A DNA stretch of 64,000 nucleotides from Rhodocyclaceae bacterium (GCA_030824275.1 JAVBXY010000002.1:22926-86925), one strand, 5' to 3'; counted from the stretch's first letter, positions 31,445 to 43,470 are shown. A program made the numbers and translations. Notes: generated from the sequence alone by a model not told the origin.

Positions 31445-32803
31445 CTACTTGCCGATGCAGAAGCGGGAGAAGATTTCCCCCAGCAGGTCGTCGGCGGTGA
31501 ATTCGCCGGTGATGCGCGCCAGGGCCTCCTGGGCCAGACGCAACTCCTCGGCGCAGAGTTCCACCTGTCCCAATTGCCGTGCCGCCAGCGCCGACTTTTC
31601 CGCAGCGAGGTCCAGCGCTTCCAGATGTCGCTCGCGGGCCAGCACCACATCCTCGCCATGACCTCGCCAACCGGCGACGCGCAGCAATTCGTCGTGCAGC
31701 AATTCCATGCCCTCGCCGCTCTTCGCCGACAGCCGCAGATGCACCTTGCCCTGCGTCTCGAGCCGGCCGGCGGCGATGCCCGCCAGATCGCACTTGTTCT
31801 CCACCACTATGCGCTCAATGGCTGCCGGCAGCCTCACCGCCACCGCGTGATCGGCCGGCGTCTCGCCGGTACGCGCGTCGACGAGTTGCAGCACCACATC
31901 GGCCCGCTCGATCTCGCGCCAGGTGCGTTCGATGCCGATCTTCTCCACCAGGTCGTCGGTCTCGCGCAAACCCGCAGTGTCGATGATGTGCAGCGGGATG
32001 CCTTCTATTTGTATGGTCTCGCGCACCGCGTCGCGGGTGGTACCGGCAATCTCGGTGACGATGGCCCGCTCCTCGCCGGCAAGCCGGTTGAGCAAAGAAC
32101 TCTTGCCGACGTTAGGCAGGCCCGCCAGCACCACATGCAAGCCGGAGCGCAATAGGCTGCCAGCCTTGGCGCGACCACGCAGAGCATTGAGTTCGGTACG
32201 CAGCTTGTCCAATCGCGCGGCTGCATCGGTGTCGCGCAACACGTCGATTTCCTCTTCCGGGAAATCCAGGGTCGCTTCAACCAGCATGCGCAACTCGGTG
32301 AGCTGGGCGACCAGCTCATGAACCTGGCGCGAAAACTCGCCCGACAAGGAGCGCAGCGCCGAACGCGCCGCCGCCGTGGTGGTCGCCTCGATCAGATCGG
32401 CCACCGCCTCGGCCTGGGCCAGATCCATCTTGTCATTGAGGAAAGCACGGCGGGAGAACTCCCCCGGCGCCGCCAGCCGCGCGCCCAATTCAAGGCAACG
32501 CGCCAGCAACATCTGCATCACCACCGGGCCGCCGTGACCTTGCAACTCCAGCACATCCTCGCCGGTGAAGGAATGGGGCGCCGGGAAATACAGCAGCAGG
32601 CCGTGGTCGATGACCCGGCCGGCAGCATCGAAAAAGTCGGCGCTGGTGGCACGGCGAGGCTGGATGGATTCAGGCCGCTTGCCCGTCAGGGCTTCGGCGA
32701 AGGGCAGTAAACCGCTGCCCGAGACCCGCACGACGCCGATGCCACCACGCCCGGGCGCGGTGGCAACGGCGGCTATCGTGTCTTCAGGCCTTCTTGCCGT
32801 CAC
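31445..32803 (-). CDS. mnmE: tRNA modification GTPase MnmE (TrmE)
   Basis: 452 residues. The N-terminal tetrahydrofolate-binding domain begins [22 protein letters not shown]. The G domain has [16 protein letters not shown], the switch and G3 (TAGLRETDD) and NKCD. The protein ends with the invariant CIGK. Two copies of the dispersed element lie inside it: [11 protein letters not shown] near residue 53 and [11 protein letters not shown] near residue 405. The start overlaps the yidC stop region by 20 bases. Confidence 0.97.
   Translation of the reverse strand: MTARRPEDTIAAVATAPGRGGIGVVRVSGSGLLPFAEALTGKRPESIQPRRATSADFFDAAGRVIDHGLLLYFPAPHSFTGEDVLELQGHGGPVVMQMLLARCLELGARLAAPGEFSRRAFLNDKMDLAQAEAVADLIEATTTAAARSALRSLSGEFSRQVHELVAQLTELRMLVEATLDFPEEEIDVLRDTDAAARLDKLRTELNALRGRAKAGSLLRSGLHVVLAGLPNVGKSSLLNRLAGEERAIVTEIAGTTRDAVRETIQIEGIPLHIIDTAGLRETDDLVEKIGIERTWREIERADVVLQLVDARTGETPADHAVAVRLPAAIERIVVENKCDLAGIAAGRLETQGKVHLRLSAKSGEGMELLHDELLRVAGWRGHGEDVVLARERHLEALDLAAEKSALAARQLGQVELCAEELRLAQEALARITGEFTADDLLGEIFSRFCIGK
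31576..31600 (-). repeat. Dispersed element copy 6
   Basis: Minus strand: AAAAGTCGGCGCTGGCG then GCACGGC. Sense orientation in mnmE, encoding KSALAAR near the C-terminus. Confidence 0.88.
32632..32656 (+). repeat. Dispersed element copy 7
   Basis: AAAAGTCGGCGCTGG then TGGCACGGCG. Antisense in mnmE, encoding ATSADF in the N-terminal domain; second copy in the same gene. Confidence 0.85.
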
Positions 32804-34424
32804 CGGATTCGATCATCCGGTTGATCTGCCACTGCTGGGCGATCGACAGCACGTTGTTGACGGTCCAGTACAACACCAGACCGGCGGGGAAGAACAGGAA
32901 CATGCCGGTGAACATGATTGGCATGAACAGCATCACCTTGGCCTGCAAGGGATCGGGCGGCGTCGGATTCAGCTTGGTCTGGATGAACATGGTGGCGCCC
33001 ATGATCAGCGGCAGCACGTAGAACGGATCCTTGACCGACAGGTCGGTGATCCAGCCCAGCCAGGGCGCATTGCGCATTTCCACCGAGGCCAGCAGCGTCC
33101 AGTAGAGAGCGATGAAGACGGGAATCTGCACCAGCACCGGCAGGCAGCCGCCGAGGGGATTCACCTTCTCCTTCTTGTACATCTCCATCATTTCCTGGTT
33201 CAGCCGCGCCTTGTCGTCGCCGTAGGTTTCCTTCAGCTTGGTCAGCTTCGGCGTCAGCAGCTTCATCTTGGCCATGGACTTGTAGCTGGCGGCCGAAAGC
33301 GGGAAGAAGGCCCCCTTGAGCAGCATCGTCAGGCCGATGATGGCCCAGCCCCAGTTGCCGGTGATCTTGTGGATCAGACCCAACACCCAGAACAGCGGCG
33401 CCGCGATCACCGTCAGCCAGCCGTAGTCCACCACCAGTTCCAGACCGGGGGCGACCTTCTCCAGCTTGTCCTGTTCCTGCGGACCGGCATAGAGCGACAC
33501 GGCGTTCTTGCCGTCGGCACCCACCGGCAGGATCACGCCGGCCGAAAAGAGATCCTCACCCACCTTGCGCATGTAGAACTCGCGCTCGGCTTTTTCGGCC
33601 GGCAGCCAGGCTGCGACGAAGTAATGCTGCACCATAGCCAGCCAGCCGTTGTCGGCCTTCTTGGCGAACTTGGCCTTGTCCTTGGTGATGTCGGCGAAAT
33701 CGACTTTCTGGAATTTCTCGGCCTCGGTGTAGACGGCCGGCCCGGTGAAGGTCGTGGCGCCCATCATCAGCGGGTTGCTGCCCTGGTCGCCAGCCGCCTT
33801 GCCATCGCGGGTGATCTGGTAATAGACATGGGCGCCCGGCGTCAGGCCTTCGTGGCGCACCGTCACCTGGTAGCTGCCACGGGTGAAGACATAGGTCTTG
33901 ACCACCTTGGCACCATTGGCGCCAGCCGCCTCCATGCGCAGTTCAAGGGTGTTCTCGCCGTCCTTCAGCACATGCTCGCCGGCGGCCAGCTTCCATTCGC
34001 TCTTGTGGTTCGGCAAGCCCTCGCCAATGGCGCCGGACTGGCCAAGATAAAGATGCTTGCCTCCGTTATCGAAGAGCACGAAGTTCTTCTTCTTGTCGTC
34101 CGTATCCGGATGACGTACCAACTCCAAGCGGGTGATGTCGCCACCAAGGGAGGAGATTTCCGCCACATAAAGATCAGTGCGGACCACAGCCTTCTCACCA
34201 CTACGGGGAGCAACGGTCGCAATTCCGGGAACCGCACCGGCGGCAGCCGGCACAGCGGAGGCCGTCGGTGTCGGCACGGTGCCTGCCGCCTGCGGTGCAG
34301 CGACCCCGGCCACTGCGGCCACGGGAGTACCAGGTTTCGGCAGGGCCTGTTTCTGCCAGGCGTCCCAAAGCATGATCAGCGAAAAGCTGAACACCAGAAG
34401 CAGGATCAATCGTCGGTTATCCAT
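32784..34424 (-). CDS. yidC: Membrane protein insertase YidC
   Basis: 546 residues from ATG 34424 ([24 protein letters not shown]). A first helix, a large periplasmic domain (residues 55-340) and the conserved C-terminal five-helix core ([28 protein letters not shown]-like [22 protein letters not shown]) are present. It inserts inner-membrane proteins, including the Fo c subunit. It belongs to the leftward rpmH-rnpA-yidD-yidC-mnmE operon. Confidence 0.97.
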   Translation of the reverse strand: MDNRRLILLLVFSFSLIMLWDAWQKQALPKPGTPVAAVAGVAAPQAAGTVPTPTASAVPAAAGAVPGIATVAPRSGEKAVVRTDLYVAEISSLGGDITRLELVRHPDTDDKKKNFVLFDNGGKHLYLGQSGAIGEGLPNHKSEWKLAAGEHVLKDGENTLELRMEAAGANGAKVVKTYVFTRGSYQVTVRHEGLTPGAHVYYQITRDGKAAGDQGSNPLMMGATTFTGPAVYTEAEKFQKVDFADITKDKAKFAKKADNGWLAMVQHYFVAAWLPAEKAEREFYMRKVGEDLFSAGVILPVGADGKNAVSLYAGPQEQDKLEKVAPGLELVVDYGWLTVIAAPLFWVLGLIHKITGNWGWAIIGLTMLLKGAFFPLSAASYKSMAKMKLLTPKLTKLKETYGDDKARLNQEMMEMYKKEKVNPLGGCLPVLVQIPVFIALYWTLLASVEMRNAPWLGWITDLSVKDPFYVLPLIMGATMFIQTKLNPTPPDPLQAKVMLFMPIMFTGMFLFFPAGLVLYWTVNNVLSIAQQWQINRMIESGDGKKA

Positions 34425-34465
34425 CGCGGTCTTTGCAATGACGTCAGTCAAGGTTGGGGAAAATT

Positions 34466-34687
34466 TCAGGGAACCGGATCATACCCGCCCGGATGCCATG
34501 GATGGCAACGCCCGATCCGGCGCACCGCCAGCCATAGACCCTTGAACAGTCCATGGCGTTCCAGTGCATCGATGGCATATTCCGAACAACTCGGATGAAA
34601 GCGGCAGCGACTGCCCAGCCAAGGACTGATGGCCAGACGGTAAAACCGTATCAACAGCACCAGCGGGAACGTCACCCAGGTTTTCAT
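34466..34687 (-). CDS. yidD: Membrane protein insertion efficiency factor YidD
   Basis: 73 residues. It carries the YidD marks [32 protein letters not shown] and [16 protein letters not shown], with conserved cysteines. It is a small membrane-associated helper of YidC. Its ATG overlaps the rnpA stop by 4 bases. Confidence 0.95.
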   Translation of the reverse strand: MKTWVTFPLVLLIRFYRLAISPWLGSRCRFHPSCSEYAIDALERHGLFKGLWLAVRRIGRCHPWHPGGYDPVP

Positions 34688-35136
34688 GGCTTACCGGGAT
34701 TGCTTGTCGGCAGACGCTTGAAAAGGGACTCGATTTCCGCCCGCCAGGCAATCTTCTGGGCTTCATCCCGGGCAATCACACCCTTGATCGGACGCGCCAA
34801 GCGAAGGACAAGATCACCCGCCGGGAGTGTCGACGACAACAGCCGGAAAGCCTCCCGGCCCTGACGCTTGATGGCATTGCGCAGACTGGATGCCTTGGCG
34901 AGCCGCTTCGGCACAATCAAGCCCAGTCGCGACAAGCCGCCGGAAACACTGGATAACCGGTAATGCAAATCGAAGCGTTCGCCGCGGATCACCCAGCGAT
35001 TGGCCAGAACGGAGGAAAACTCCTCCGGACGGTGCAGGCGTCGCTCGAACCCAAACCCATACCCCGTGCCTGCCGGTTTACAGGCTGGGGTACAAACGGG
35101 AATATCAGACTGCGAGGCGATGACGACCCTTGGCAC
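34684..35136 (-). CDS. rnpA: Ribonuclease P protein component RnpA
   Basis: Up to 150 residues. The RnpA core is clear: [49 protein letters not shown]. It binds the RNase P RNA that matures tRNA 5' ends. The frame has no ATG, GTG or TTG between the rpmH stop and the conserved core. The first usable start is GTG 35136, inside rpmH and overlapping it by 32 bases; an ATT at 35103 is the only near-start after the stop. The extra N-terminal residues (about 30) are not typical. Confidence 0.92.
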   Translation of the reverse strand: MPRVVIASQSDIPVCTPACKPAGTGYGFGFERRLHRPEEFSSVLANRWVIRGERFDLHYRLSSVSGGLSRLGLIVPKRLAKASSLRNAIKRQGREAFRLLSSTLPAGDLVLRLARPIKGVIARDEAQKIAWRAEIESLFKRLPTSNPGKP

Positions 35137-35239
35137 GGCGCGCGCGGATCACGGCACGGCCGCCACGGGTGCGCTGGCGCACGAGGAAGCCGTGGGTACG
35201 CTTGCGGCGCACAACTGAAGGCTGGTAAGTGCGTTTCAT
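35105..35239 (-). CDS. rpmH: Ribosomal protein L34
   Basis: 44 residues, starting [18 protein letters not shown] and ending [11 protein letters not shown], an unmistakable L34. It is the first gene of the leftward operon. The promoter is at 35270-35298. Its 3' end overlaps the probable start of rnpA, as known in Thermus. Confidence 0.97.
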   Translation of the reverse strand: MKRTYQPSVVRRKRTHGFLVRQRTRGGRAVIRARRAKGRHRLAV

Positions 35240-35269
35240 GGTGTTTCCCCTGATTCAAGAAAACCGGGG

Positions 35270-35298
35270 ATTACATCGTTTCAGGGGCTTCTTGTCAA
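35270..35298 (-). promoter_or_regulatory. Sigma-70 promoter of rpmH-rnpA-yidD-yidC-mnmE
   Basis: Minus-strand TTGACA (35298-35293), a 17-base spacer and TGTAAT (35275-35270), five of six -10 matches, about 30 bases upstream of rpmH. Confidence 0.8.
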
Positions 35299-35328
35299 GT
35301 CCTGCCTGGCGTCGCCACCCACCCGATC

Positions 35329-35337
35329 TGTGGATAA
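35329..35337 (+). promoter_or_regulatory. DnaA box upstream of dnaA
   Basis: TGTGGATAA is the reverse complement of a perfect DnaA box (TTATCCACA). It lies just upstream of a possible -10 (TAGAAT, 35354-35359) for dnaA, a position suited to autoregulation of dnaA. Confidence 0.75.
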
Positions 35338-35471
35338 CTTTTAGTGAAACGGCTAGAATGCGACTCCACCCAAACGGGCGGTCCGACAACAACAACACAG
35401 AACAATACCTGTCCGACACGCTGTTCGATACACCCCGTCAGATCCCATCTTCTCTTTTAGAAATCCGCGCA

Positions 35472-36848
35472 ATGAGTGAATTCTGGTCCGTTTGTCTGAA
35501 CCGCTTCGAGCAGGAACTTCCTGCCCAGCAGTTCAACACATGGATCAAGGGCCTGCGTCTGGAAGACAGCGAAGATGGTGGCTTCCGCCTCATCGCCCCG
35601 AACCGCTTCGTCATGCAATGGGTGCGTGAGCGCTACCTGAGCCAGATCGAAACCCTCGGCCGCGAATTCTTCTCCCGTCCCGTCAGCATCAGCCTCGGCG
35701 TCAGCGGCAACAACGCCGAACTACCGCCCCCCGCTGCAACAACCACGGCGGACGAGCTTTCAGCAAACTCCGCCGAACCCGTAGCCGCAGTTGTCGCCCA
35801 GGTCCGCTCCGGCGATCCGGCCTACGAAAAAACCCGGCTCAATGCCGAATTCACCTTCGACACCCTGGTCACTGGCCGCGCCAACGACCTCGCCCGCGCC
35901 GCCGCCCAGCAGGTGGCCATGAACCCCGGGGTCTCCTACAACCCCCTGTTCGTCTATGGCGGCGTCGGTCTCGGCAAGACCCACCTGATCCACGCCATCG
36001 GCAACGCCATCTACGCCGCCAACCCGGCCATGGAAGTCCGCTACGTCCATGCCGAAGACTATTTCTCCGACGTCGTCCGCGCCTTCCAGCAGAACTCCCG
36101 CGACGCCTTCAAGCGCTACTACCGTTCGCTCGACCTGCTGCTGATCGACGACATCCAGTTCTTCAACCGCAAGGACCGCACCCAGGAAGAATTCTTCTAC
36201 GCCTTCAATGCACTGATCGAGGCCAAGAAGCAGATCATCATCACCAGCGACACCTATCCCAAGGACATCCAGGGTCTCGAAGACCGACTGGTGTCCCGCT
36301 TCGACTGCGGCCTCACCGTCGCCATCGAACCGCCGGAACTCGAAATGCGCATCGCCATCCTGAAAAAGAAGGCCGAAGCCGAGCGCATCGACATTTCCGA
36401 CGAAGTCGCCTTCCTCATCGCCAAGAACCTGCGCTCCAACGTCCGCGAACTCGAAGGCGCCCTCAACCGCGTCGTCGCCTACGCCCGCTTCCACGGCCGC
36501 GACATCAACCTCGACGTCGCCCGCGAAGCCCTCCGCGACATTATCGGCGCCACCAACCGGCAGATATCCCTCGAACTCGTCCAGAAGACCGTTTCCGACT
36601 TCTACAAGATCAAGGTCACCGACATGTACTCCCAGAAGCGCACCCGGGCCATCGCTCGACCGCGCCAGGTGGCCATGTGGCTGTCCCGCGAACTCACCTC
36701 CCATAGCCTGCCCGAGATCGGCGAGGCCTTCGGCGGCCGCGACCACACCACGGTCATGCACGCCTGCCGTACCGTTGGCGACTTGCGCAGCAAGGACAGC
36801 CGCCTCAACAACGACCTGCACGTACTCGTGCAAACCATCAAAGGTTGA
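35472..36848 (+). CDS. dnaA: Chromosomal replication initiator DnaA
   Basis: 458 residues from ATG 35472 ([25 protein letters not shown]). Domain I is followed by a short linker (residues 90-125), the AAA domain (Walker [18 protein letters not shown]; Walker [11 protein letters not shown]) and the domain IV signature [12 protein letters not shown]. The frame stays open upstream to 35229, but the conserved start is at 35472. DnaA boxes flank the gene on both sides. Confidence 0.98.
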   Translation: MSEFWSVCLNRFEQELPAQQFNTWIKGLRLEDSEDGGFRLIAPNRFVMQWVRERYLSQIETLGREFFSRPVSISLGVSGNNAELPPPAATTTADELSANSAEPVAAVVAQVRSGDPAYEKTRLNAEFTFDTLVTGRANDLARAAAQQVAMNPGVSYNPLFVYGGVGLGKTHLIHAIGNAIYAANPAMEVRYVHAEDYFSDVVRAFQQNSRDAFKRYYRSLDLLLIDDIQFFNRKDRTQEEFFYAFNALIEAKKQIIITSDTYPKDIQGLEDRLVSRFDCGLTVAIEPPELEMRIAILKKKAEAERIDISDEVAFLIAKNLRSNVRELEGALNRVVAYARFHGRDINLDVAREALRDIIGATNRQISLELVQKTVSDFYKIKVTDMYSQKRTRAIARPRQVAMWLSRELTSHSLPEIGEAFGGRDHTTVMHACRTVGDLRSKDSRLNNDLHVLVQTIKG

Positions 36849-37056
36849 GCTGTGGATAACCCCACCACCAAAAACGTGCACGCTTTGTGGATAAACCGGT
36901 CAAAAACCGTTTCCCCGAAAACCATCCACAATTGCCCACAGCGAAACCAGCGGGTTTTCAACCGGCTTATCCACGGCTTAATCAACTGAAATTTCACGAA
37001 AATAGTGACTTGTCCACAGAAACCAGCTCTCCCTATTAATCATTGGAGATTTATAT
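36849..37056 (+). other. Probable oriC: DnaA-box cluster between dnaA and dnaN
   Basis: This 208-base gap contains two perfect DnaA boxes TGTGGATAA (36852-36860, 36887-36895), TTGTCCACA (37010-37018) and the near match TTATCCACG (36967-36975). A further CATCCACA lies around 36922. An AT-rich stretch just before dnaN (37021-37056) could serve as the unwinding element. Position beside dnaA and between divergent blocks supports oriC. Confidence 0.75.
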
Positions 37057-38160
37057 ATGCTCCTATTTAAAGGTCCTCGCGATCAACTGTTGTCCCCCTT
37101 GCAGTCCGTCTGCGGCATCGTGGAAAAACGGCATACCCTGCCCATCCTTTCCAACGTGCTCATGGAAAAGGACGGCGAAAAGCTAACCCTGCTGGCGACG
37201 GACATCGAAATCCAGATCACCACGCAGACCCCGACCATCGGCGCCGACAAGGCTGCCATGACCGTGGGTGCCCGCAAGCTTCAGGACATCCTGCGTTCCC
37301 TGCCGGAAAGCGCCGAAGTCAGCCTCGATCTGGACGACAAACGTCTCCAGCTCAAGGCGGGCAAGAGCCGCTTCAATCTGCAAACCCTGCCGGCCGAGGA
37401 TTTTCCGCGCATGTCCGTCGCCGACGGCCAGCCGACCAAGCTCACCGTCAGCCAGAAGCAGATGAAACGCCTGCTTGCCCTGGTGCAGTACGCCATGGCC
37501 CAGCAGGACATCCGCTACTACCTCAACGGCCTCCTGCTGGTCGCCAAGGGCAGCGAGCTGCGCGTCGTCGCCACCGACGGCCATCGCCTCGCCTATGCCG
37601 CCGAGGTGCTGCCGGAAACCCCGGCGCCTATCGAAGTCATCCTGCCGCGCAAGACCGTTCTCGAACTGTCGCGCCAGCTGTCGGACAACGATGATCCGCT
37701 CGAGATCACCCTCACTCCGACGCAGGCCCGCTTCAACTTCGGCAGCATCGAACTGGTCTCCAAGCTCATCGACGGCAAGTTCCCCGACTACGAGCGTGTG
37801 ATCCCGCAGCACCACAGCAAGATCATCAAGCTCTCCCGCGAGGTCCTGCTGCACTCCCTGCTGCGTGCCGCCATCCTGACCAACGAGAAGTTCCGTGGCG
37901 TGCGCATCGTGCTGGCGCCGAGCAGCCTGAAGATCATCTCCAGCAATGCCGAACAGGAAGAGGCTCAGGAAGAGATCGAGATCGACTACAACGCCGAAGC
38001 GCTCGATGTCGGTTTCAACGTCACCTACCTGCTCGACGTGCTCAACAACGTCTCTAACGAAAACATCGAGCTGCATCTTGCGGATGCCAATTCCAGCGCC
38101 CTCTTCGTGCTGCCGGGCAATGAGACGTTCAAATACGTCGTCATGCCCATGCGTATCTGA
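37057..38160 (+). CDS. dnaN: DNA polymerase III beta sliding clamp
   Basis: 367 residues. The clamp fold is shown by LLSPLQSVCGIVEKRHTLPILSNVLM, YLNGLLLVAKGSELRVVATDGHRLAYA and the C-terminal ALFVLPGNETFKYVVMPMRI, which forms the protein-binding pocket. GGAG at 37045-37048 precedes the ATG. gyrB follows after 32 bases; recF, found here in many bacteria, is absent. Confidence 0.98.
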   Translation: MLLFKGPRDQLLSPLQSVCGIVEKRHTLPILSNVLMEKDGEKLTLLATDIEIQITTQTPTIGADKAAMTVGARKLQDILRSLPESAEVSLDLDDKRLQLKAGKSRFNLQTLPAEDFPRMSVADGQPTKLTVSQKQMKRLLALVQYAMAQQDIRYYLNGLLLVAKGSELRVVATDGHRLAYAAEVLPETPAPIEVILPRKTVLELSRQLSDNDDPLEITLTPTQARFNFGSIELVSKLIDGKFPDYERVIPQHHSKIIKLSREVLLHSLLRAAILTNEKFRGVRIVLAPSSLKIISSNAEQEEAQEEIEIDYNAEALDVGFNVTYLLDVLNNVSNENIELHLADANSSALFVLPGNETFKYVVMPMRI

Positions 38161-38180
38161 ACCACCAAGTGATCCACTAA

Positions 38181-40661
<2,481 letters not shown>

Positions 40662-40686
40662 CGTTTGTAGGTGTAGGTTCTCAGAA

Positions 40687-40746
40687 TTCGTGAAACTTTT
40701 CTCACGAAAATGAAACAAAAAGGCCCCTGATCTGGGGCCTTTTGTT
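40687..40746 (+). terminator. Tandem hairpins and rho-independent terminator after gyrB
   Basis: A 7-bp hairpin (TTCGTGA/TCACGAA, 40687-40708) is followed by a 10-bp stem AAAAGGCCCC / GGGGCCTTTT (40718-40727, 40734-40743) with a T-rich tail (TTTTGTTTT). Confidence 0.88.
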
Positions 40747-41031
40747 TTGGGATTTGGCGGCCGCTGGAGGCAGCGGGAATGGCTGTCATGAGATCGAAGA
40801 CCCGTCATCTTTCTTCCACCGCCTTGCATGTCGAGAGAATTTCCGCGGCATGCGGGGTGCGAGAGTTAGCCTTTTCGGTGGCATAAACTGCTAACGCCGC
40901 ATCCATTAGATCACCCCTCTCAATAGAACTATTGGTAGCTGCCGAGGGTGTAAAACCAGCGAAGATTTGATTAATATTATCGAGTTTATATTTTATTTGT
41001 AAATCAAGAAAATTTAATATAACCTACTGCA
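40747..41031. other. AT-rich intergenic stretch between gyrB and the AAA ATPase gene
   Basis: Apart from the small minus-strand ORF at 40805-40906, nothing recognisable is seen. The last 70 bases (40960-41031) are very AT-rich compared with the rest of the window. They probably carry the promoter of the ATPase gene, though no good -35/-10 pair stands out. The composition suggests foreign DNA. Confidence 0.4.
40805..40906 (-). CDS. Small unrecognised ORF, possibly the remnant of a longer gene
   Basis: 33 codons from ATG 40906 with GAGAGG about 9 bases upstream; it ends at TGA 40807-40805. The peptide begins MDAALAVYATEKANSRT and is not recognised. The same frame stays open about 35 codons further upstream (to a TAG near 41024) with protein-like residues (QIFAGFTPSAATNSS) but no standard start codon. 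This may be the tail of a decayed gene. Confidence 0.25.
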   Translation of the reverse strand: MDAALAVYATEKANSRTPHAAEILSTCKAVEER

Positions 41032-42222
41032 ATGGACCCAATCAATAATCCCTACGCCCCCGGCGCGGGTACGCCGCCGCCAGAACTGGCGGGGCGTAAT
41101 GAGCTGCGCGAAACTGTCCGCATTGCACTTGAGAGAGTGCGAGCCGGTCGACCCACCAAGAGCATCTTGATGGTGGGGCTGCGAGGTGTGGGGAAAACGG
41201 TATTGCTGGACCGTTTGCGCGACGACGCCGAGGCGGTTGGAATTCAGACACTCCGCGTGGAGGCTCCCGAGAGCCGCTCTTTGCCGGCTATTCTGGCCCC
41301 CCAGTTACGCCAGGCCTTGCTGCGGTTATCCCGAAACGAGCAGGCAAAAGAATTCGCCCAGCGCGCCTTGCGTGGGCTAGCTGGCTTCGCCAAAGCGCTC
41401 AAGCTAAAGTACCAAGATATCGAGGTGGGGTTGGACTTCGATCCAGAACCTGGGCTGGCGGACAATGGTGACCTCGAACACGACTTGCAGGCGTTGTTGG
41501 AAGTAACCGGCGATGCAGCGAAGAAGGCCGGTACGGCGCTGGCCATGTTCGTAGACGAACTTCAATATGTGGCCGAGGAAGAACTGGCTGCCATGATCAC
41601 GGCGTTGCACCGTACCGCCCAGCGCAGTCTCCCCGTTGTGCTTGTTGGCGCTGGTCTGCCTCAGTTGCCAGGAAAAATGGGGCGAGCCAAGTCCTACGCA
41701 GAACGGCTGTTCGATTTCCCTCAAATCGGACCACTACCCCGTGATGCGGCACGTTTGGCGATCACCAAGCCGGCACTGGACCAAGGGGTGATTGTGGAAG
41801 AAGACGCGCTCGATCGAATCATTCAAGAGACACGTGGTTATCCCTATTTCTTGCAAGAATGGGGCAAGCATGCTTGGGACGTGGCCAATGCCTCACCGAT
41901 CACCCTACAGGATGTCGAGCGGGCCACCGCAAGCGCTATCGCTGCGCTTGACGAGAGTTTTTTCCGGGTTCGATTTGATCGTTTGACCCCGCTGGAAAAG
42001 AAATACCTGCGTGCGATGGCCGAACTTGGCCCGGGTCCGCATCGATCCGGCGACATTGCCGAACAGTTGCGCCGCGATGTCACCTCGCTCGGGCCGACCC
42101 GAAGCCAGTTGATCGTCAAGGGCATGATCTGGAGTCCGAGCCATGGCGACACCGCATTTACAGTGCCATTGTTTGATGAGTTCATGAAGCGAATCATTCC
42201 AGGCGATGACTGGAAACACTAA
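41032..42222 (+). CDS. AAA ATPase with ORC1/Cdc6-like layout (uncharacterised ATP-binding protein)
   Basis: 396 residues. It begins DPINNPYAPGAGTPPPELAGR, then Walker A MVGLRGVGKTVLL (about residues 48-59), Walker B ALAMFVDELQYV (about 170-180), a sensor-1 region (VVLVGAGLPQLP) and an all-helical lid. A probable winged helix forms the C-terminus (TPLEKKYLRAMAELGPGPHRSGDIAEQL, then SQLIVKGMI). The family is widespread as an orphan in bacteria. Some members lie in mobile regions, but a specific function is not established. Codon use and the AT-rich leader differ from the flanking housekeeping genes. A DNA-binding P-loop regulator or a defence component are both possible. Confidence 0.8.
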   Translation: MDPINNPYAPGAGTPPPELAGRNELRETVRIALERVRAGRPTKSILMVGLRGVGKTVLLDRLRDDAEAVGIQTLRVEAPESRSLPAILAPQLRQALLRLSRNEQAKEFAQRALRGLAGFAKALKLKYQDIEVGLDFDPEPGLADNGDLEHDLQALLEVTGDAAKKAGTALAMFVDELQYVAEEELAAMITALHRTAQRSLPVVLVGAGLPQLPGKMGRAKSYAERLFDFPQIGPLPRDAARLAITKPALDQGVIVEEDALDRIIQETRGYPYFLQEWGKHAWDVANASPITLQDVERATASAIAALDESFFRVRFDRLTPLEKKYLRAMAELGPGPHRSGDIAEQLRRDVTSLGPTRSQLIVKGMIWSPSHGDTAFTVPLFDEFMKRIIPGDDWKH

Positions 42223-42281
42223 GGGATGTATTGAGGGTTTTTGAGTGGCGTGCCGCCACACGGTGGAGTTAATTGATCTAA

Positions 42282-42578
42282 CCGAAAACCCGTTTTCTGC
42301 TGACCGGGAAAAGTGAGACTCACCTCACCGGCTACATGGCAACTCAGATCTTGGGAAAACAGGTACAGGAAGAAGGTTTGGAGATCATCCGCTTCGAGTC
42401 TGCTCTGAACTCCCCGACTGGACTATGTTTTGCCATCCCTACGCCGGTGGTCTTCAGGGCCGTTAAATGGCCATTCCGGGACCACCACCAAACATGGAAC
42501 TTCCACATCGAACCCAATGGTCAGGCTGTCTGGCAACGCGATCTCGGTAGCGAAGGGTTTGAATTCAAATCCGCCTGA
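42282..42578 (+). pseudogene. Probable 3' remnant of a RES-domain (NAD-phosphorylase toxin type) gene
   Basis: The open frame after TAA 42279-42281 reads through ATG 42336 to the stop at 42578. Residues HLTGYMATQILGKQVQEEG followed by LEIIRFESALNSPTGLCFAI and TPVVF resemble the last third of RES domains (a DY-x-ATQ-x-LG helix, then Y-P/A-SA-x2-P-x-G-x-C strand and W-x-F/Y). The catalytic N-terminal half is missing and no SD precedes the ATG. I read it as a decayed toxin next to the ATPase gene. The family match is from memory and moderate. Confidence 0.4.
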
Positions 42579-42649
42579 ATTTTCCCTGGGTTCATGTTTG
42601 GGCTACGCTCACCCGTAAGCAGATCTAGCGCAAGCAAGGAGAATTCGCG

Positions 42650-42937
42650 ATGGGAACGAAGATCGAGGTCGGCACCCTGTGCATCACCTGTGGCAGCCGT
42701 CTTGAGCCCAACAACGGTTTGCTGGTCGTTGTGACCGAGATCGATCCCAGCCTGGCGCCCAACGCCTTCCGTATCCGCCAAGTGACCGGCGAACGCTTCT
42801 ACGCGACAACCAATCCGAACGGCATCCGCCTGTGGCAGTCCGCCTCCGAAGCCTGGACCTCCCGCTCGCGCCTGCGCCCGGTGGACCCGGGTGGCGAGTT
42901 GGAACGGGAGCGGCATCGCGACGAGACGCCGGCTTAA
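42650..42937 (+). CDS. Unrecognised small protein
   Basis: 95 residues with a strong SD (AAGGAG, 42636-42641) before ATG 42650. The N-terminus has a Cys-x2-Cys pair (LCITCGSRLEPNNG), followed by beta-strand-like sequence (LLVVVTEIDPSLAPNAFRIRQVTGERFYATTN). The charged tail is probably disordered. It could be a small zinc-binding or SH3-like protein. GC content and codon use look native. It is followed by a dispersed-element copy in the intergenic gap. Confidence 0.65.
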   Translation: MGTKIEVGTLCITCGSRLEPNNGLLVVVTEIDPSLAPNAFRIRQVTGERFYATTNPNGIRLWQSASEAWTSRSRLRPVDPGGELERERHRDETPA

Positions 42938-42952
42938 TCGAATCTTCCGATT

Positions 42953-42977
42953 CGCCGTCCCGCCAGCGCCGACTTTT
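42953..42977 (-). repeat. Dispersed element copy 8 (intergenic)
   Basis: Minus strand: AAAAGTCGGCGCTGGCG then GGACGGCG, in the 95-base gap before the Mpo1-like gene. Full consensus match, non-coding. Confidence 0.9.
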
Positions 42978-43032
42978 CAATTCCAGGCCCGGTGCTAGAC
43001 TTTCCTCACAAAATCAGAACGAGGAGACAGCA

Positions 43033-43386
43033 TTGAATACTCTCAACGGTACCCTGCCGGCCGAGCCTGCGCCGGCTGTCGATCCCCGACAGTTCACCAC
43101 CTTCGCCGAGTTCTATCCCTTCTATCTCGGCGAGCATCGCAATACCACCTGCCGCCGCCTGCACTTTCTCGGTTCCTCGCTCGGGCTGGTCTGCCTGGCC
43201 ATGCTGGTGGTCACCGGCAAGTGGGCCTGGTTGCCGGTCGGGCTGCTCTGCGGCTACGGCTGCGCCTGGGTCGGCCATTTCGGTTTCGAGAAGAATCGCC
43301 CGGCCAGCTTCAAGCGGCCGCTCTACAGTTTCATGGGCGACTGGGTGATGTACCGCGACATCTGGCTGGGCCGCATCGCTTTCTGA
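43033..43386 (+). CDS. Mpo1-like (DUF962) membrane protein
   Basis: 117 residues. The start is TTG 43033 with GAGGAG at 43021-43026; no ATG is available at the conserved N-terminus. DUF962 marks are FAEFYPFYLGEHRNTTCRRLHFLGSSLGL and GHFGFEKNRPASFKRPLYSFMGDWVMY, with two membrane segments between. The yeast relative Mpo1 is an iron-dependent dioxygenase of 2-hydroxy fatty acids, and the conserved His residues are kept. The bacterial role is not known. Confidence 0.85.
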   Translation: MNTLNGTLPAEPAPAVDPRQFTTFAEFYPFYLGEHRNTTCRRLHFLGSSLGLVCLAMLVVTGKWAWLPVGLLCGYGCAWVGHFGFEKNRPASFKRPLYSFMGDWVMYRDIWLGRIAF

Positions 43387-43470
43387 CTCATCGCTTGTTG
43401 CAGGGGCCGACATATTTCGCGGCCTCCGGCTTCTTCCTATCCTGCGGGCAAACAACCCGAGGAGAGAGAC

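Noticed and set aside
41640..41660. GTTGGCGCTGG in the AAA ATPase gene, similar to the dispersed word
   Set aside because: Encodes the natural sensor-1 strand (LVGAGLP) and lacks both flanks of the unit.
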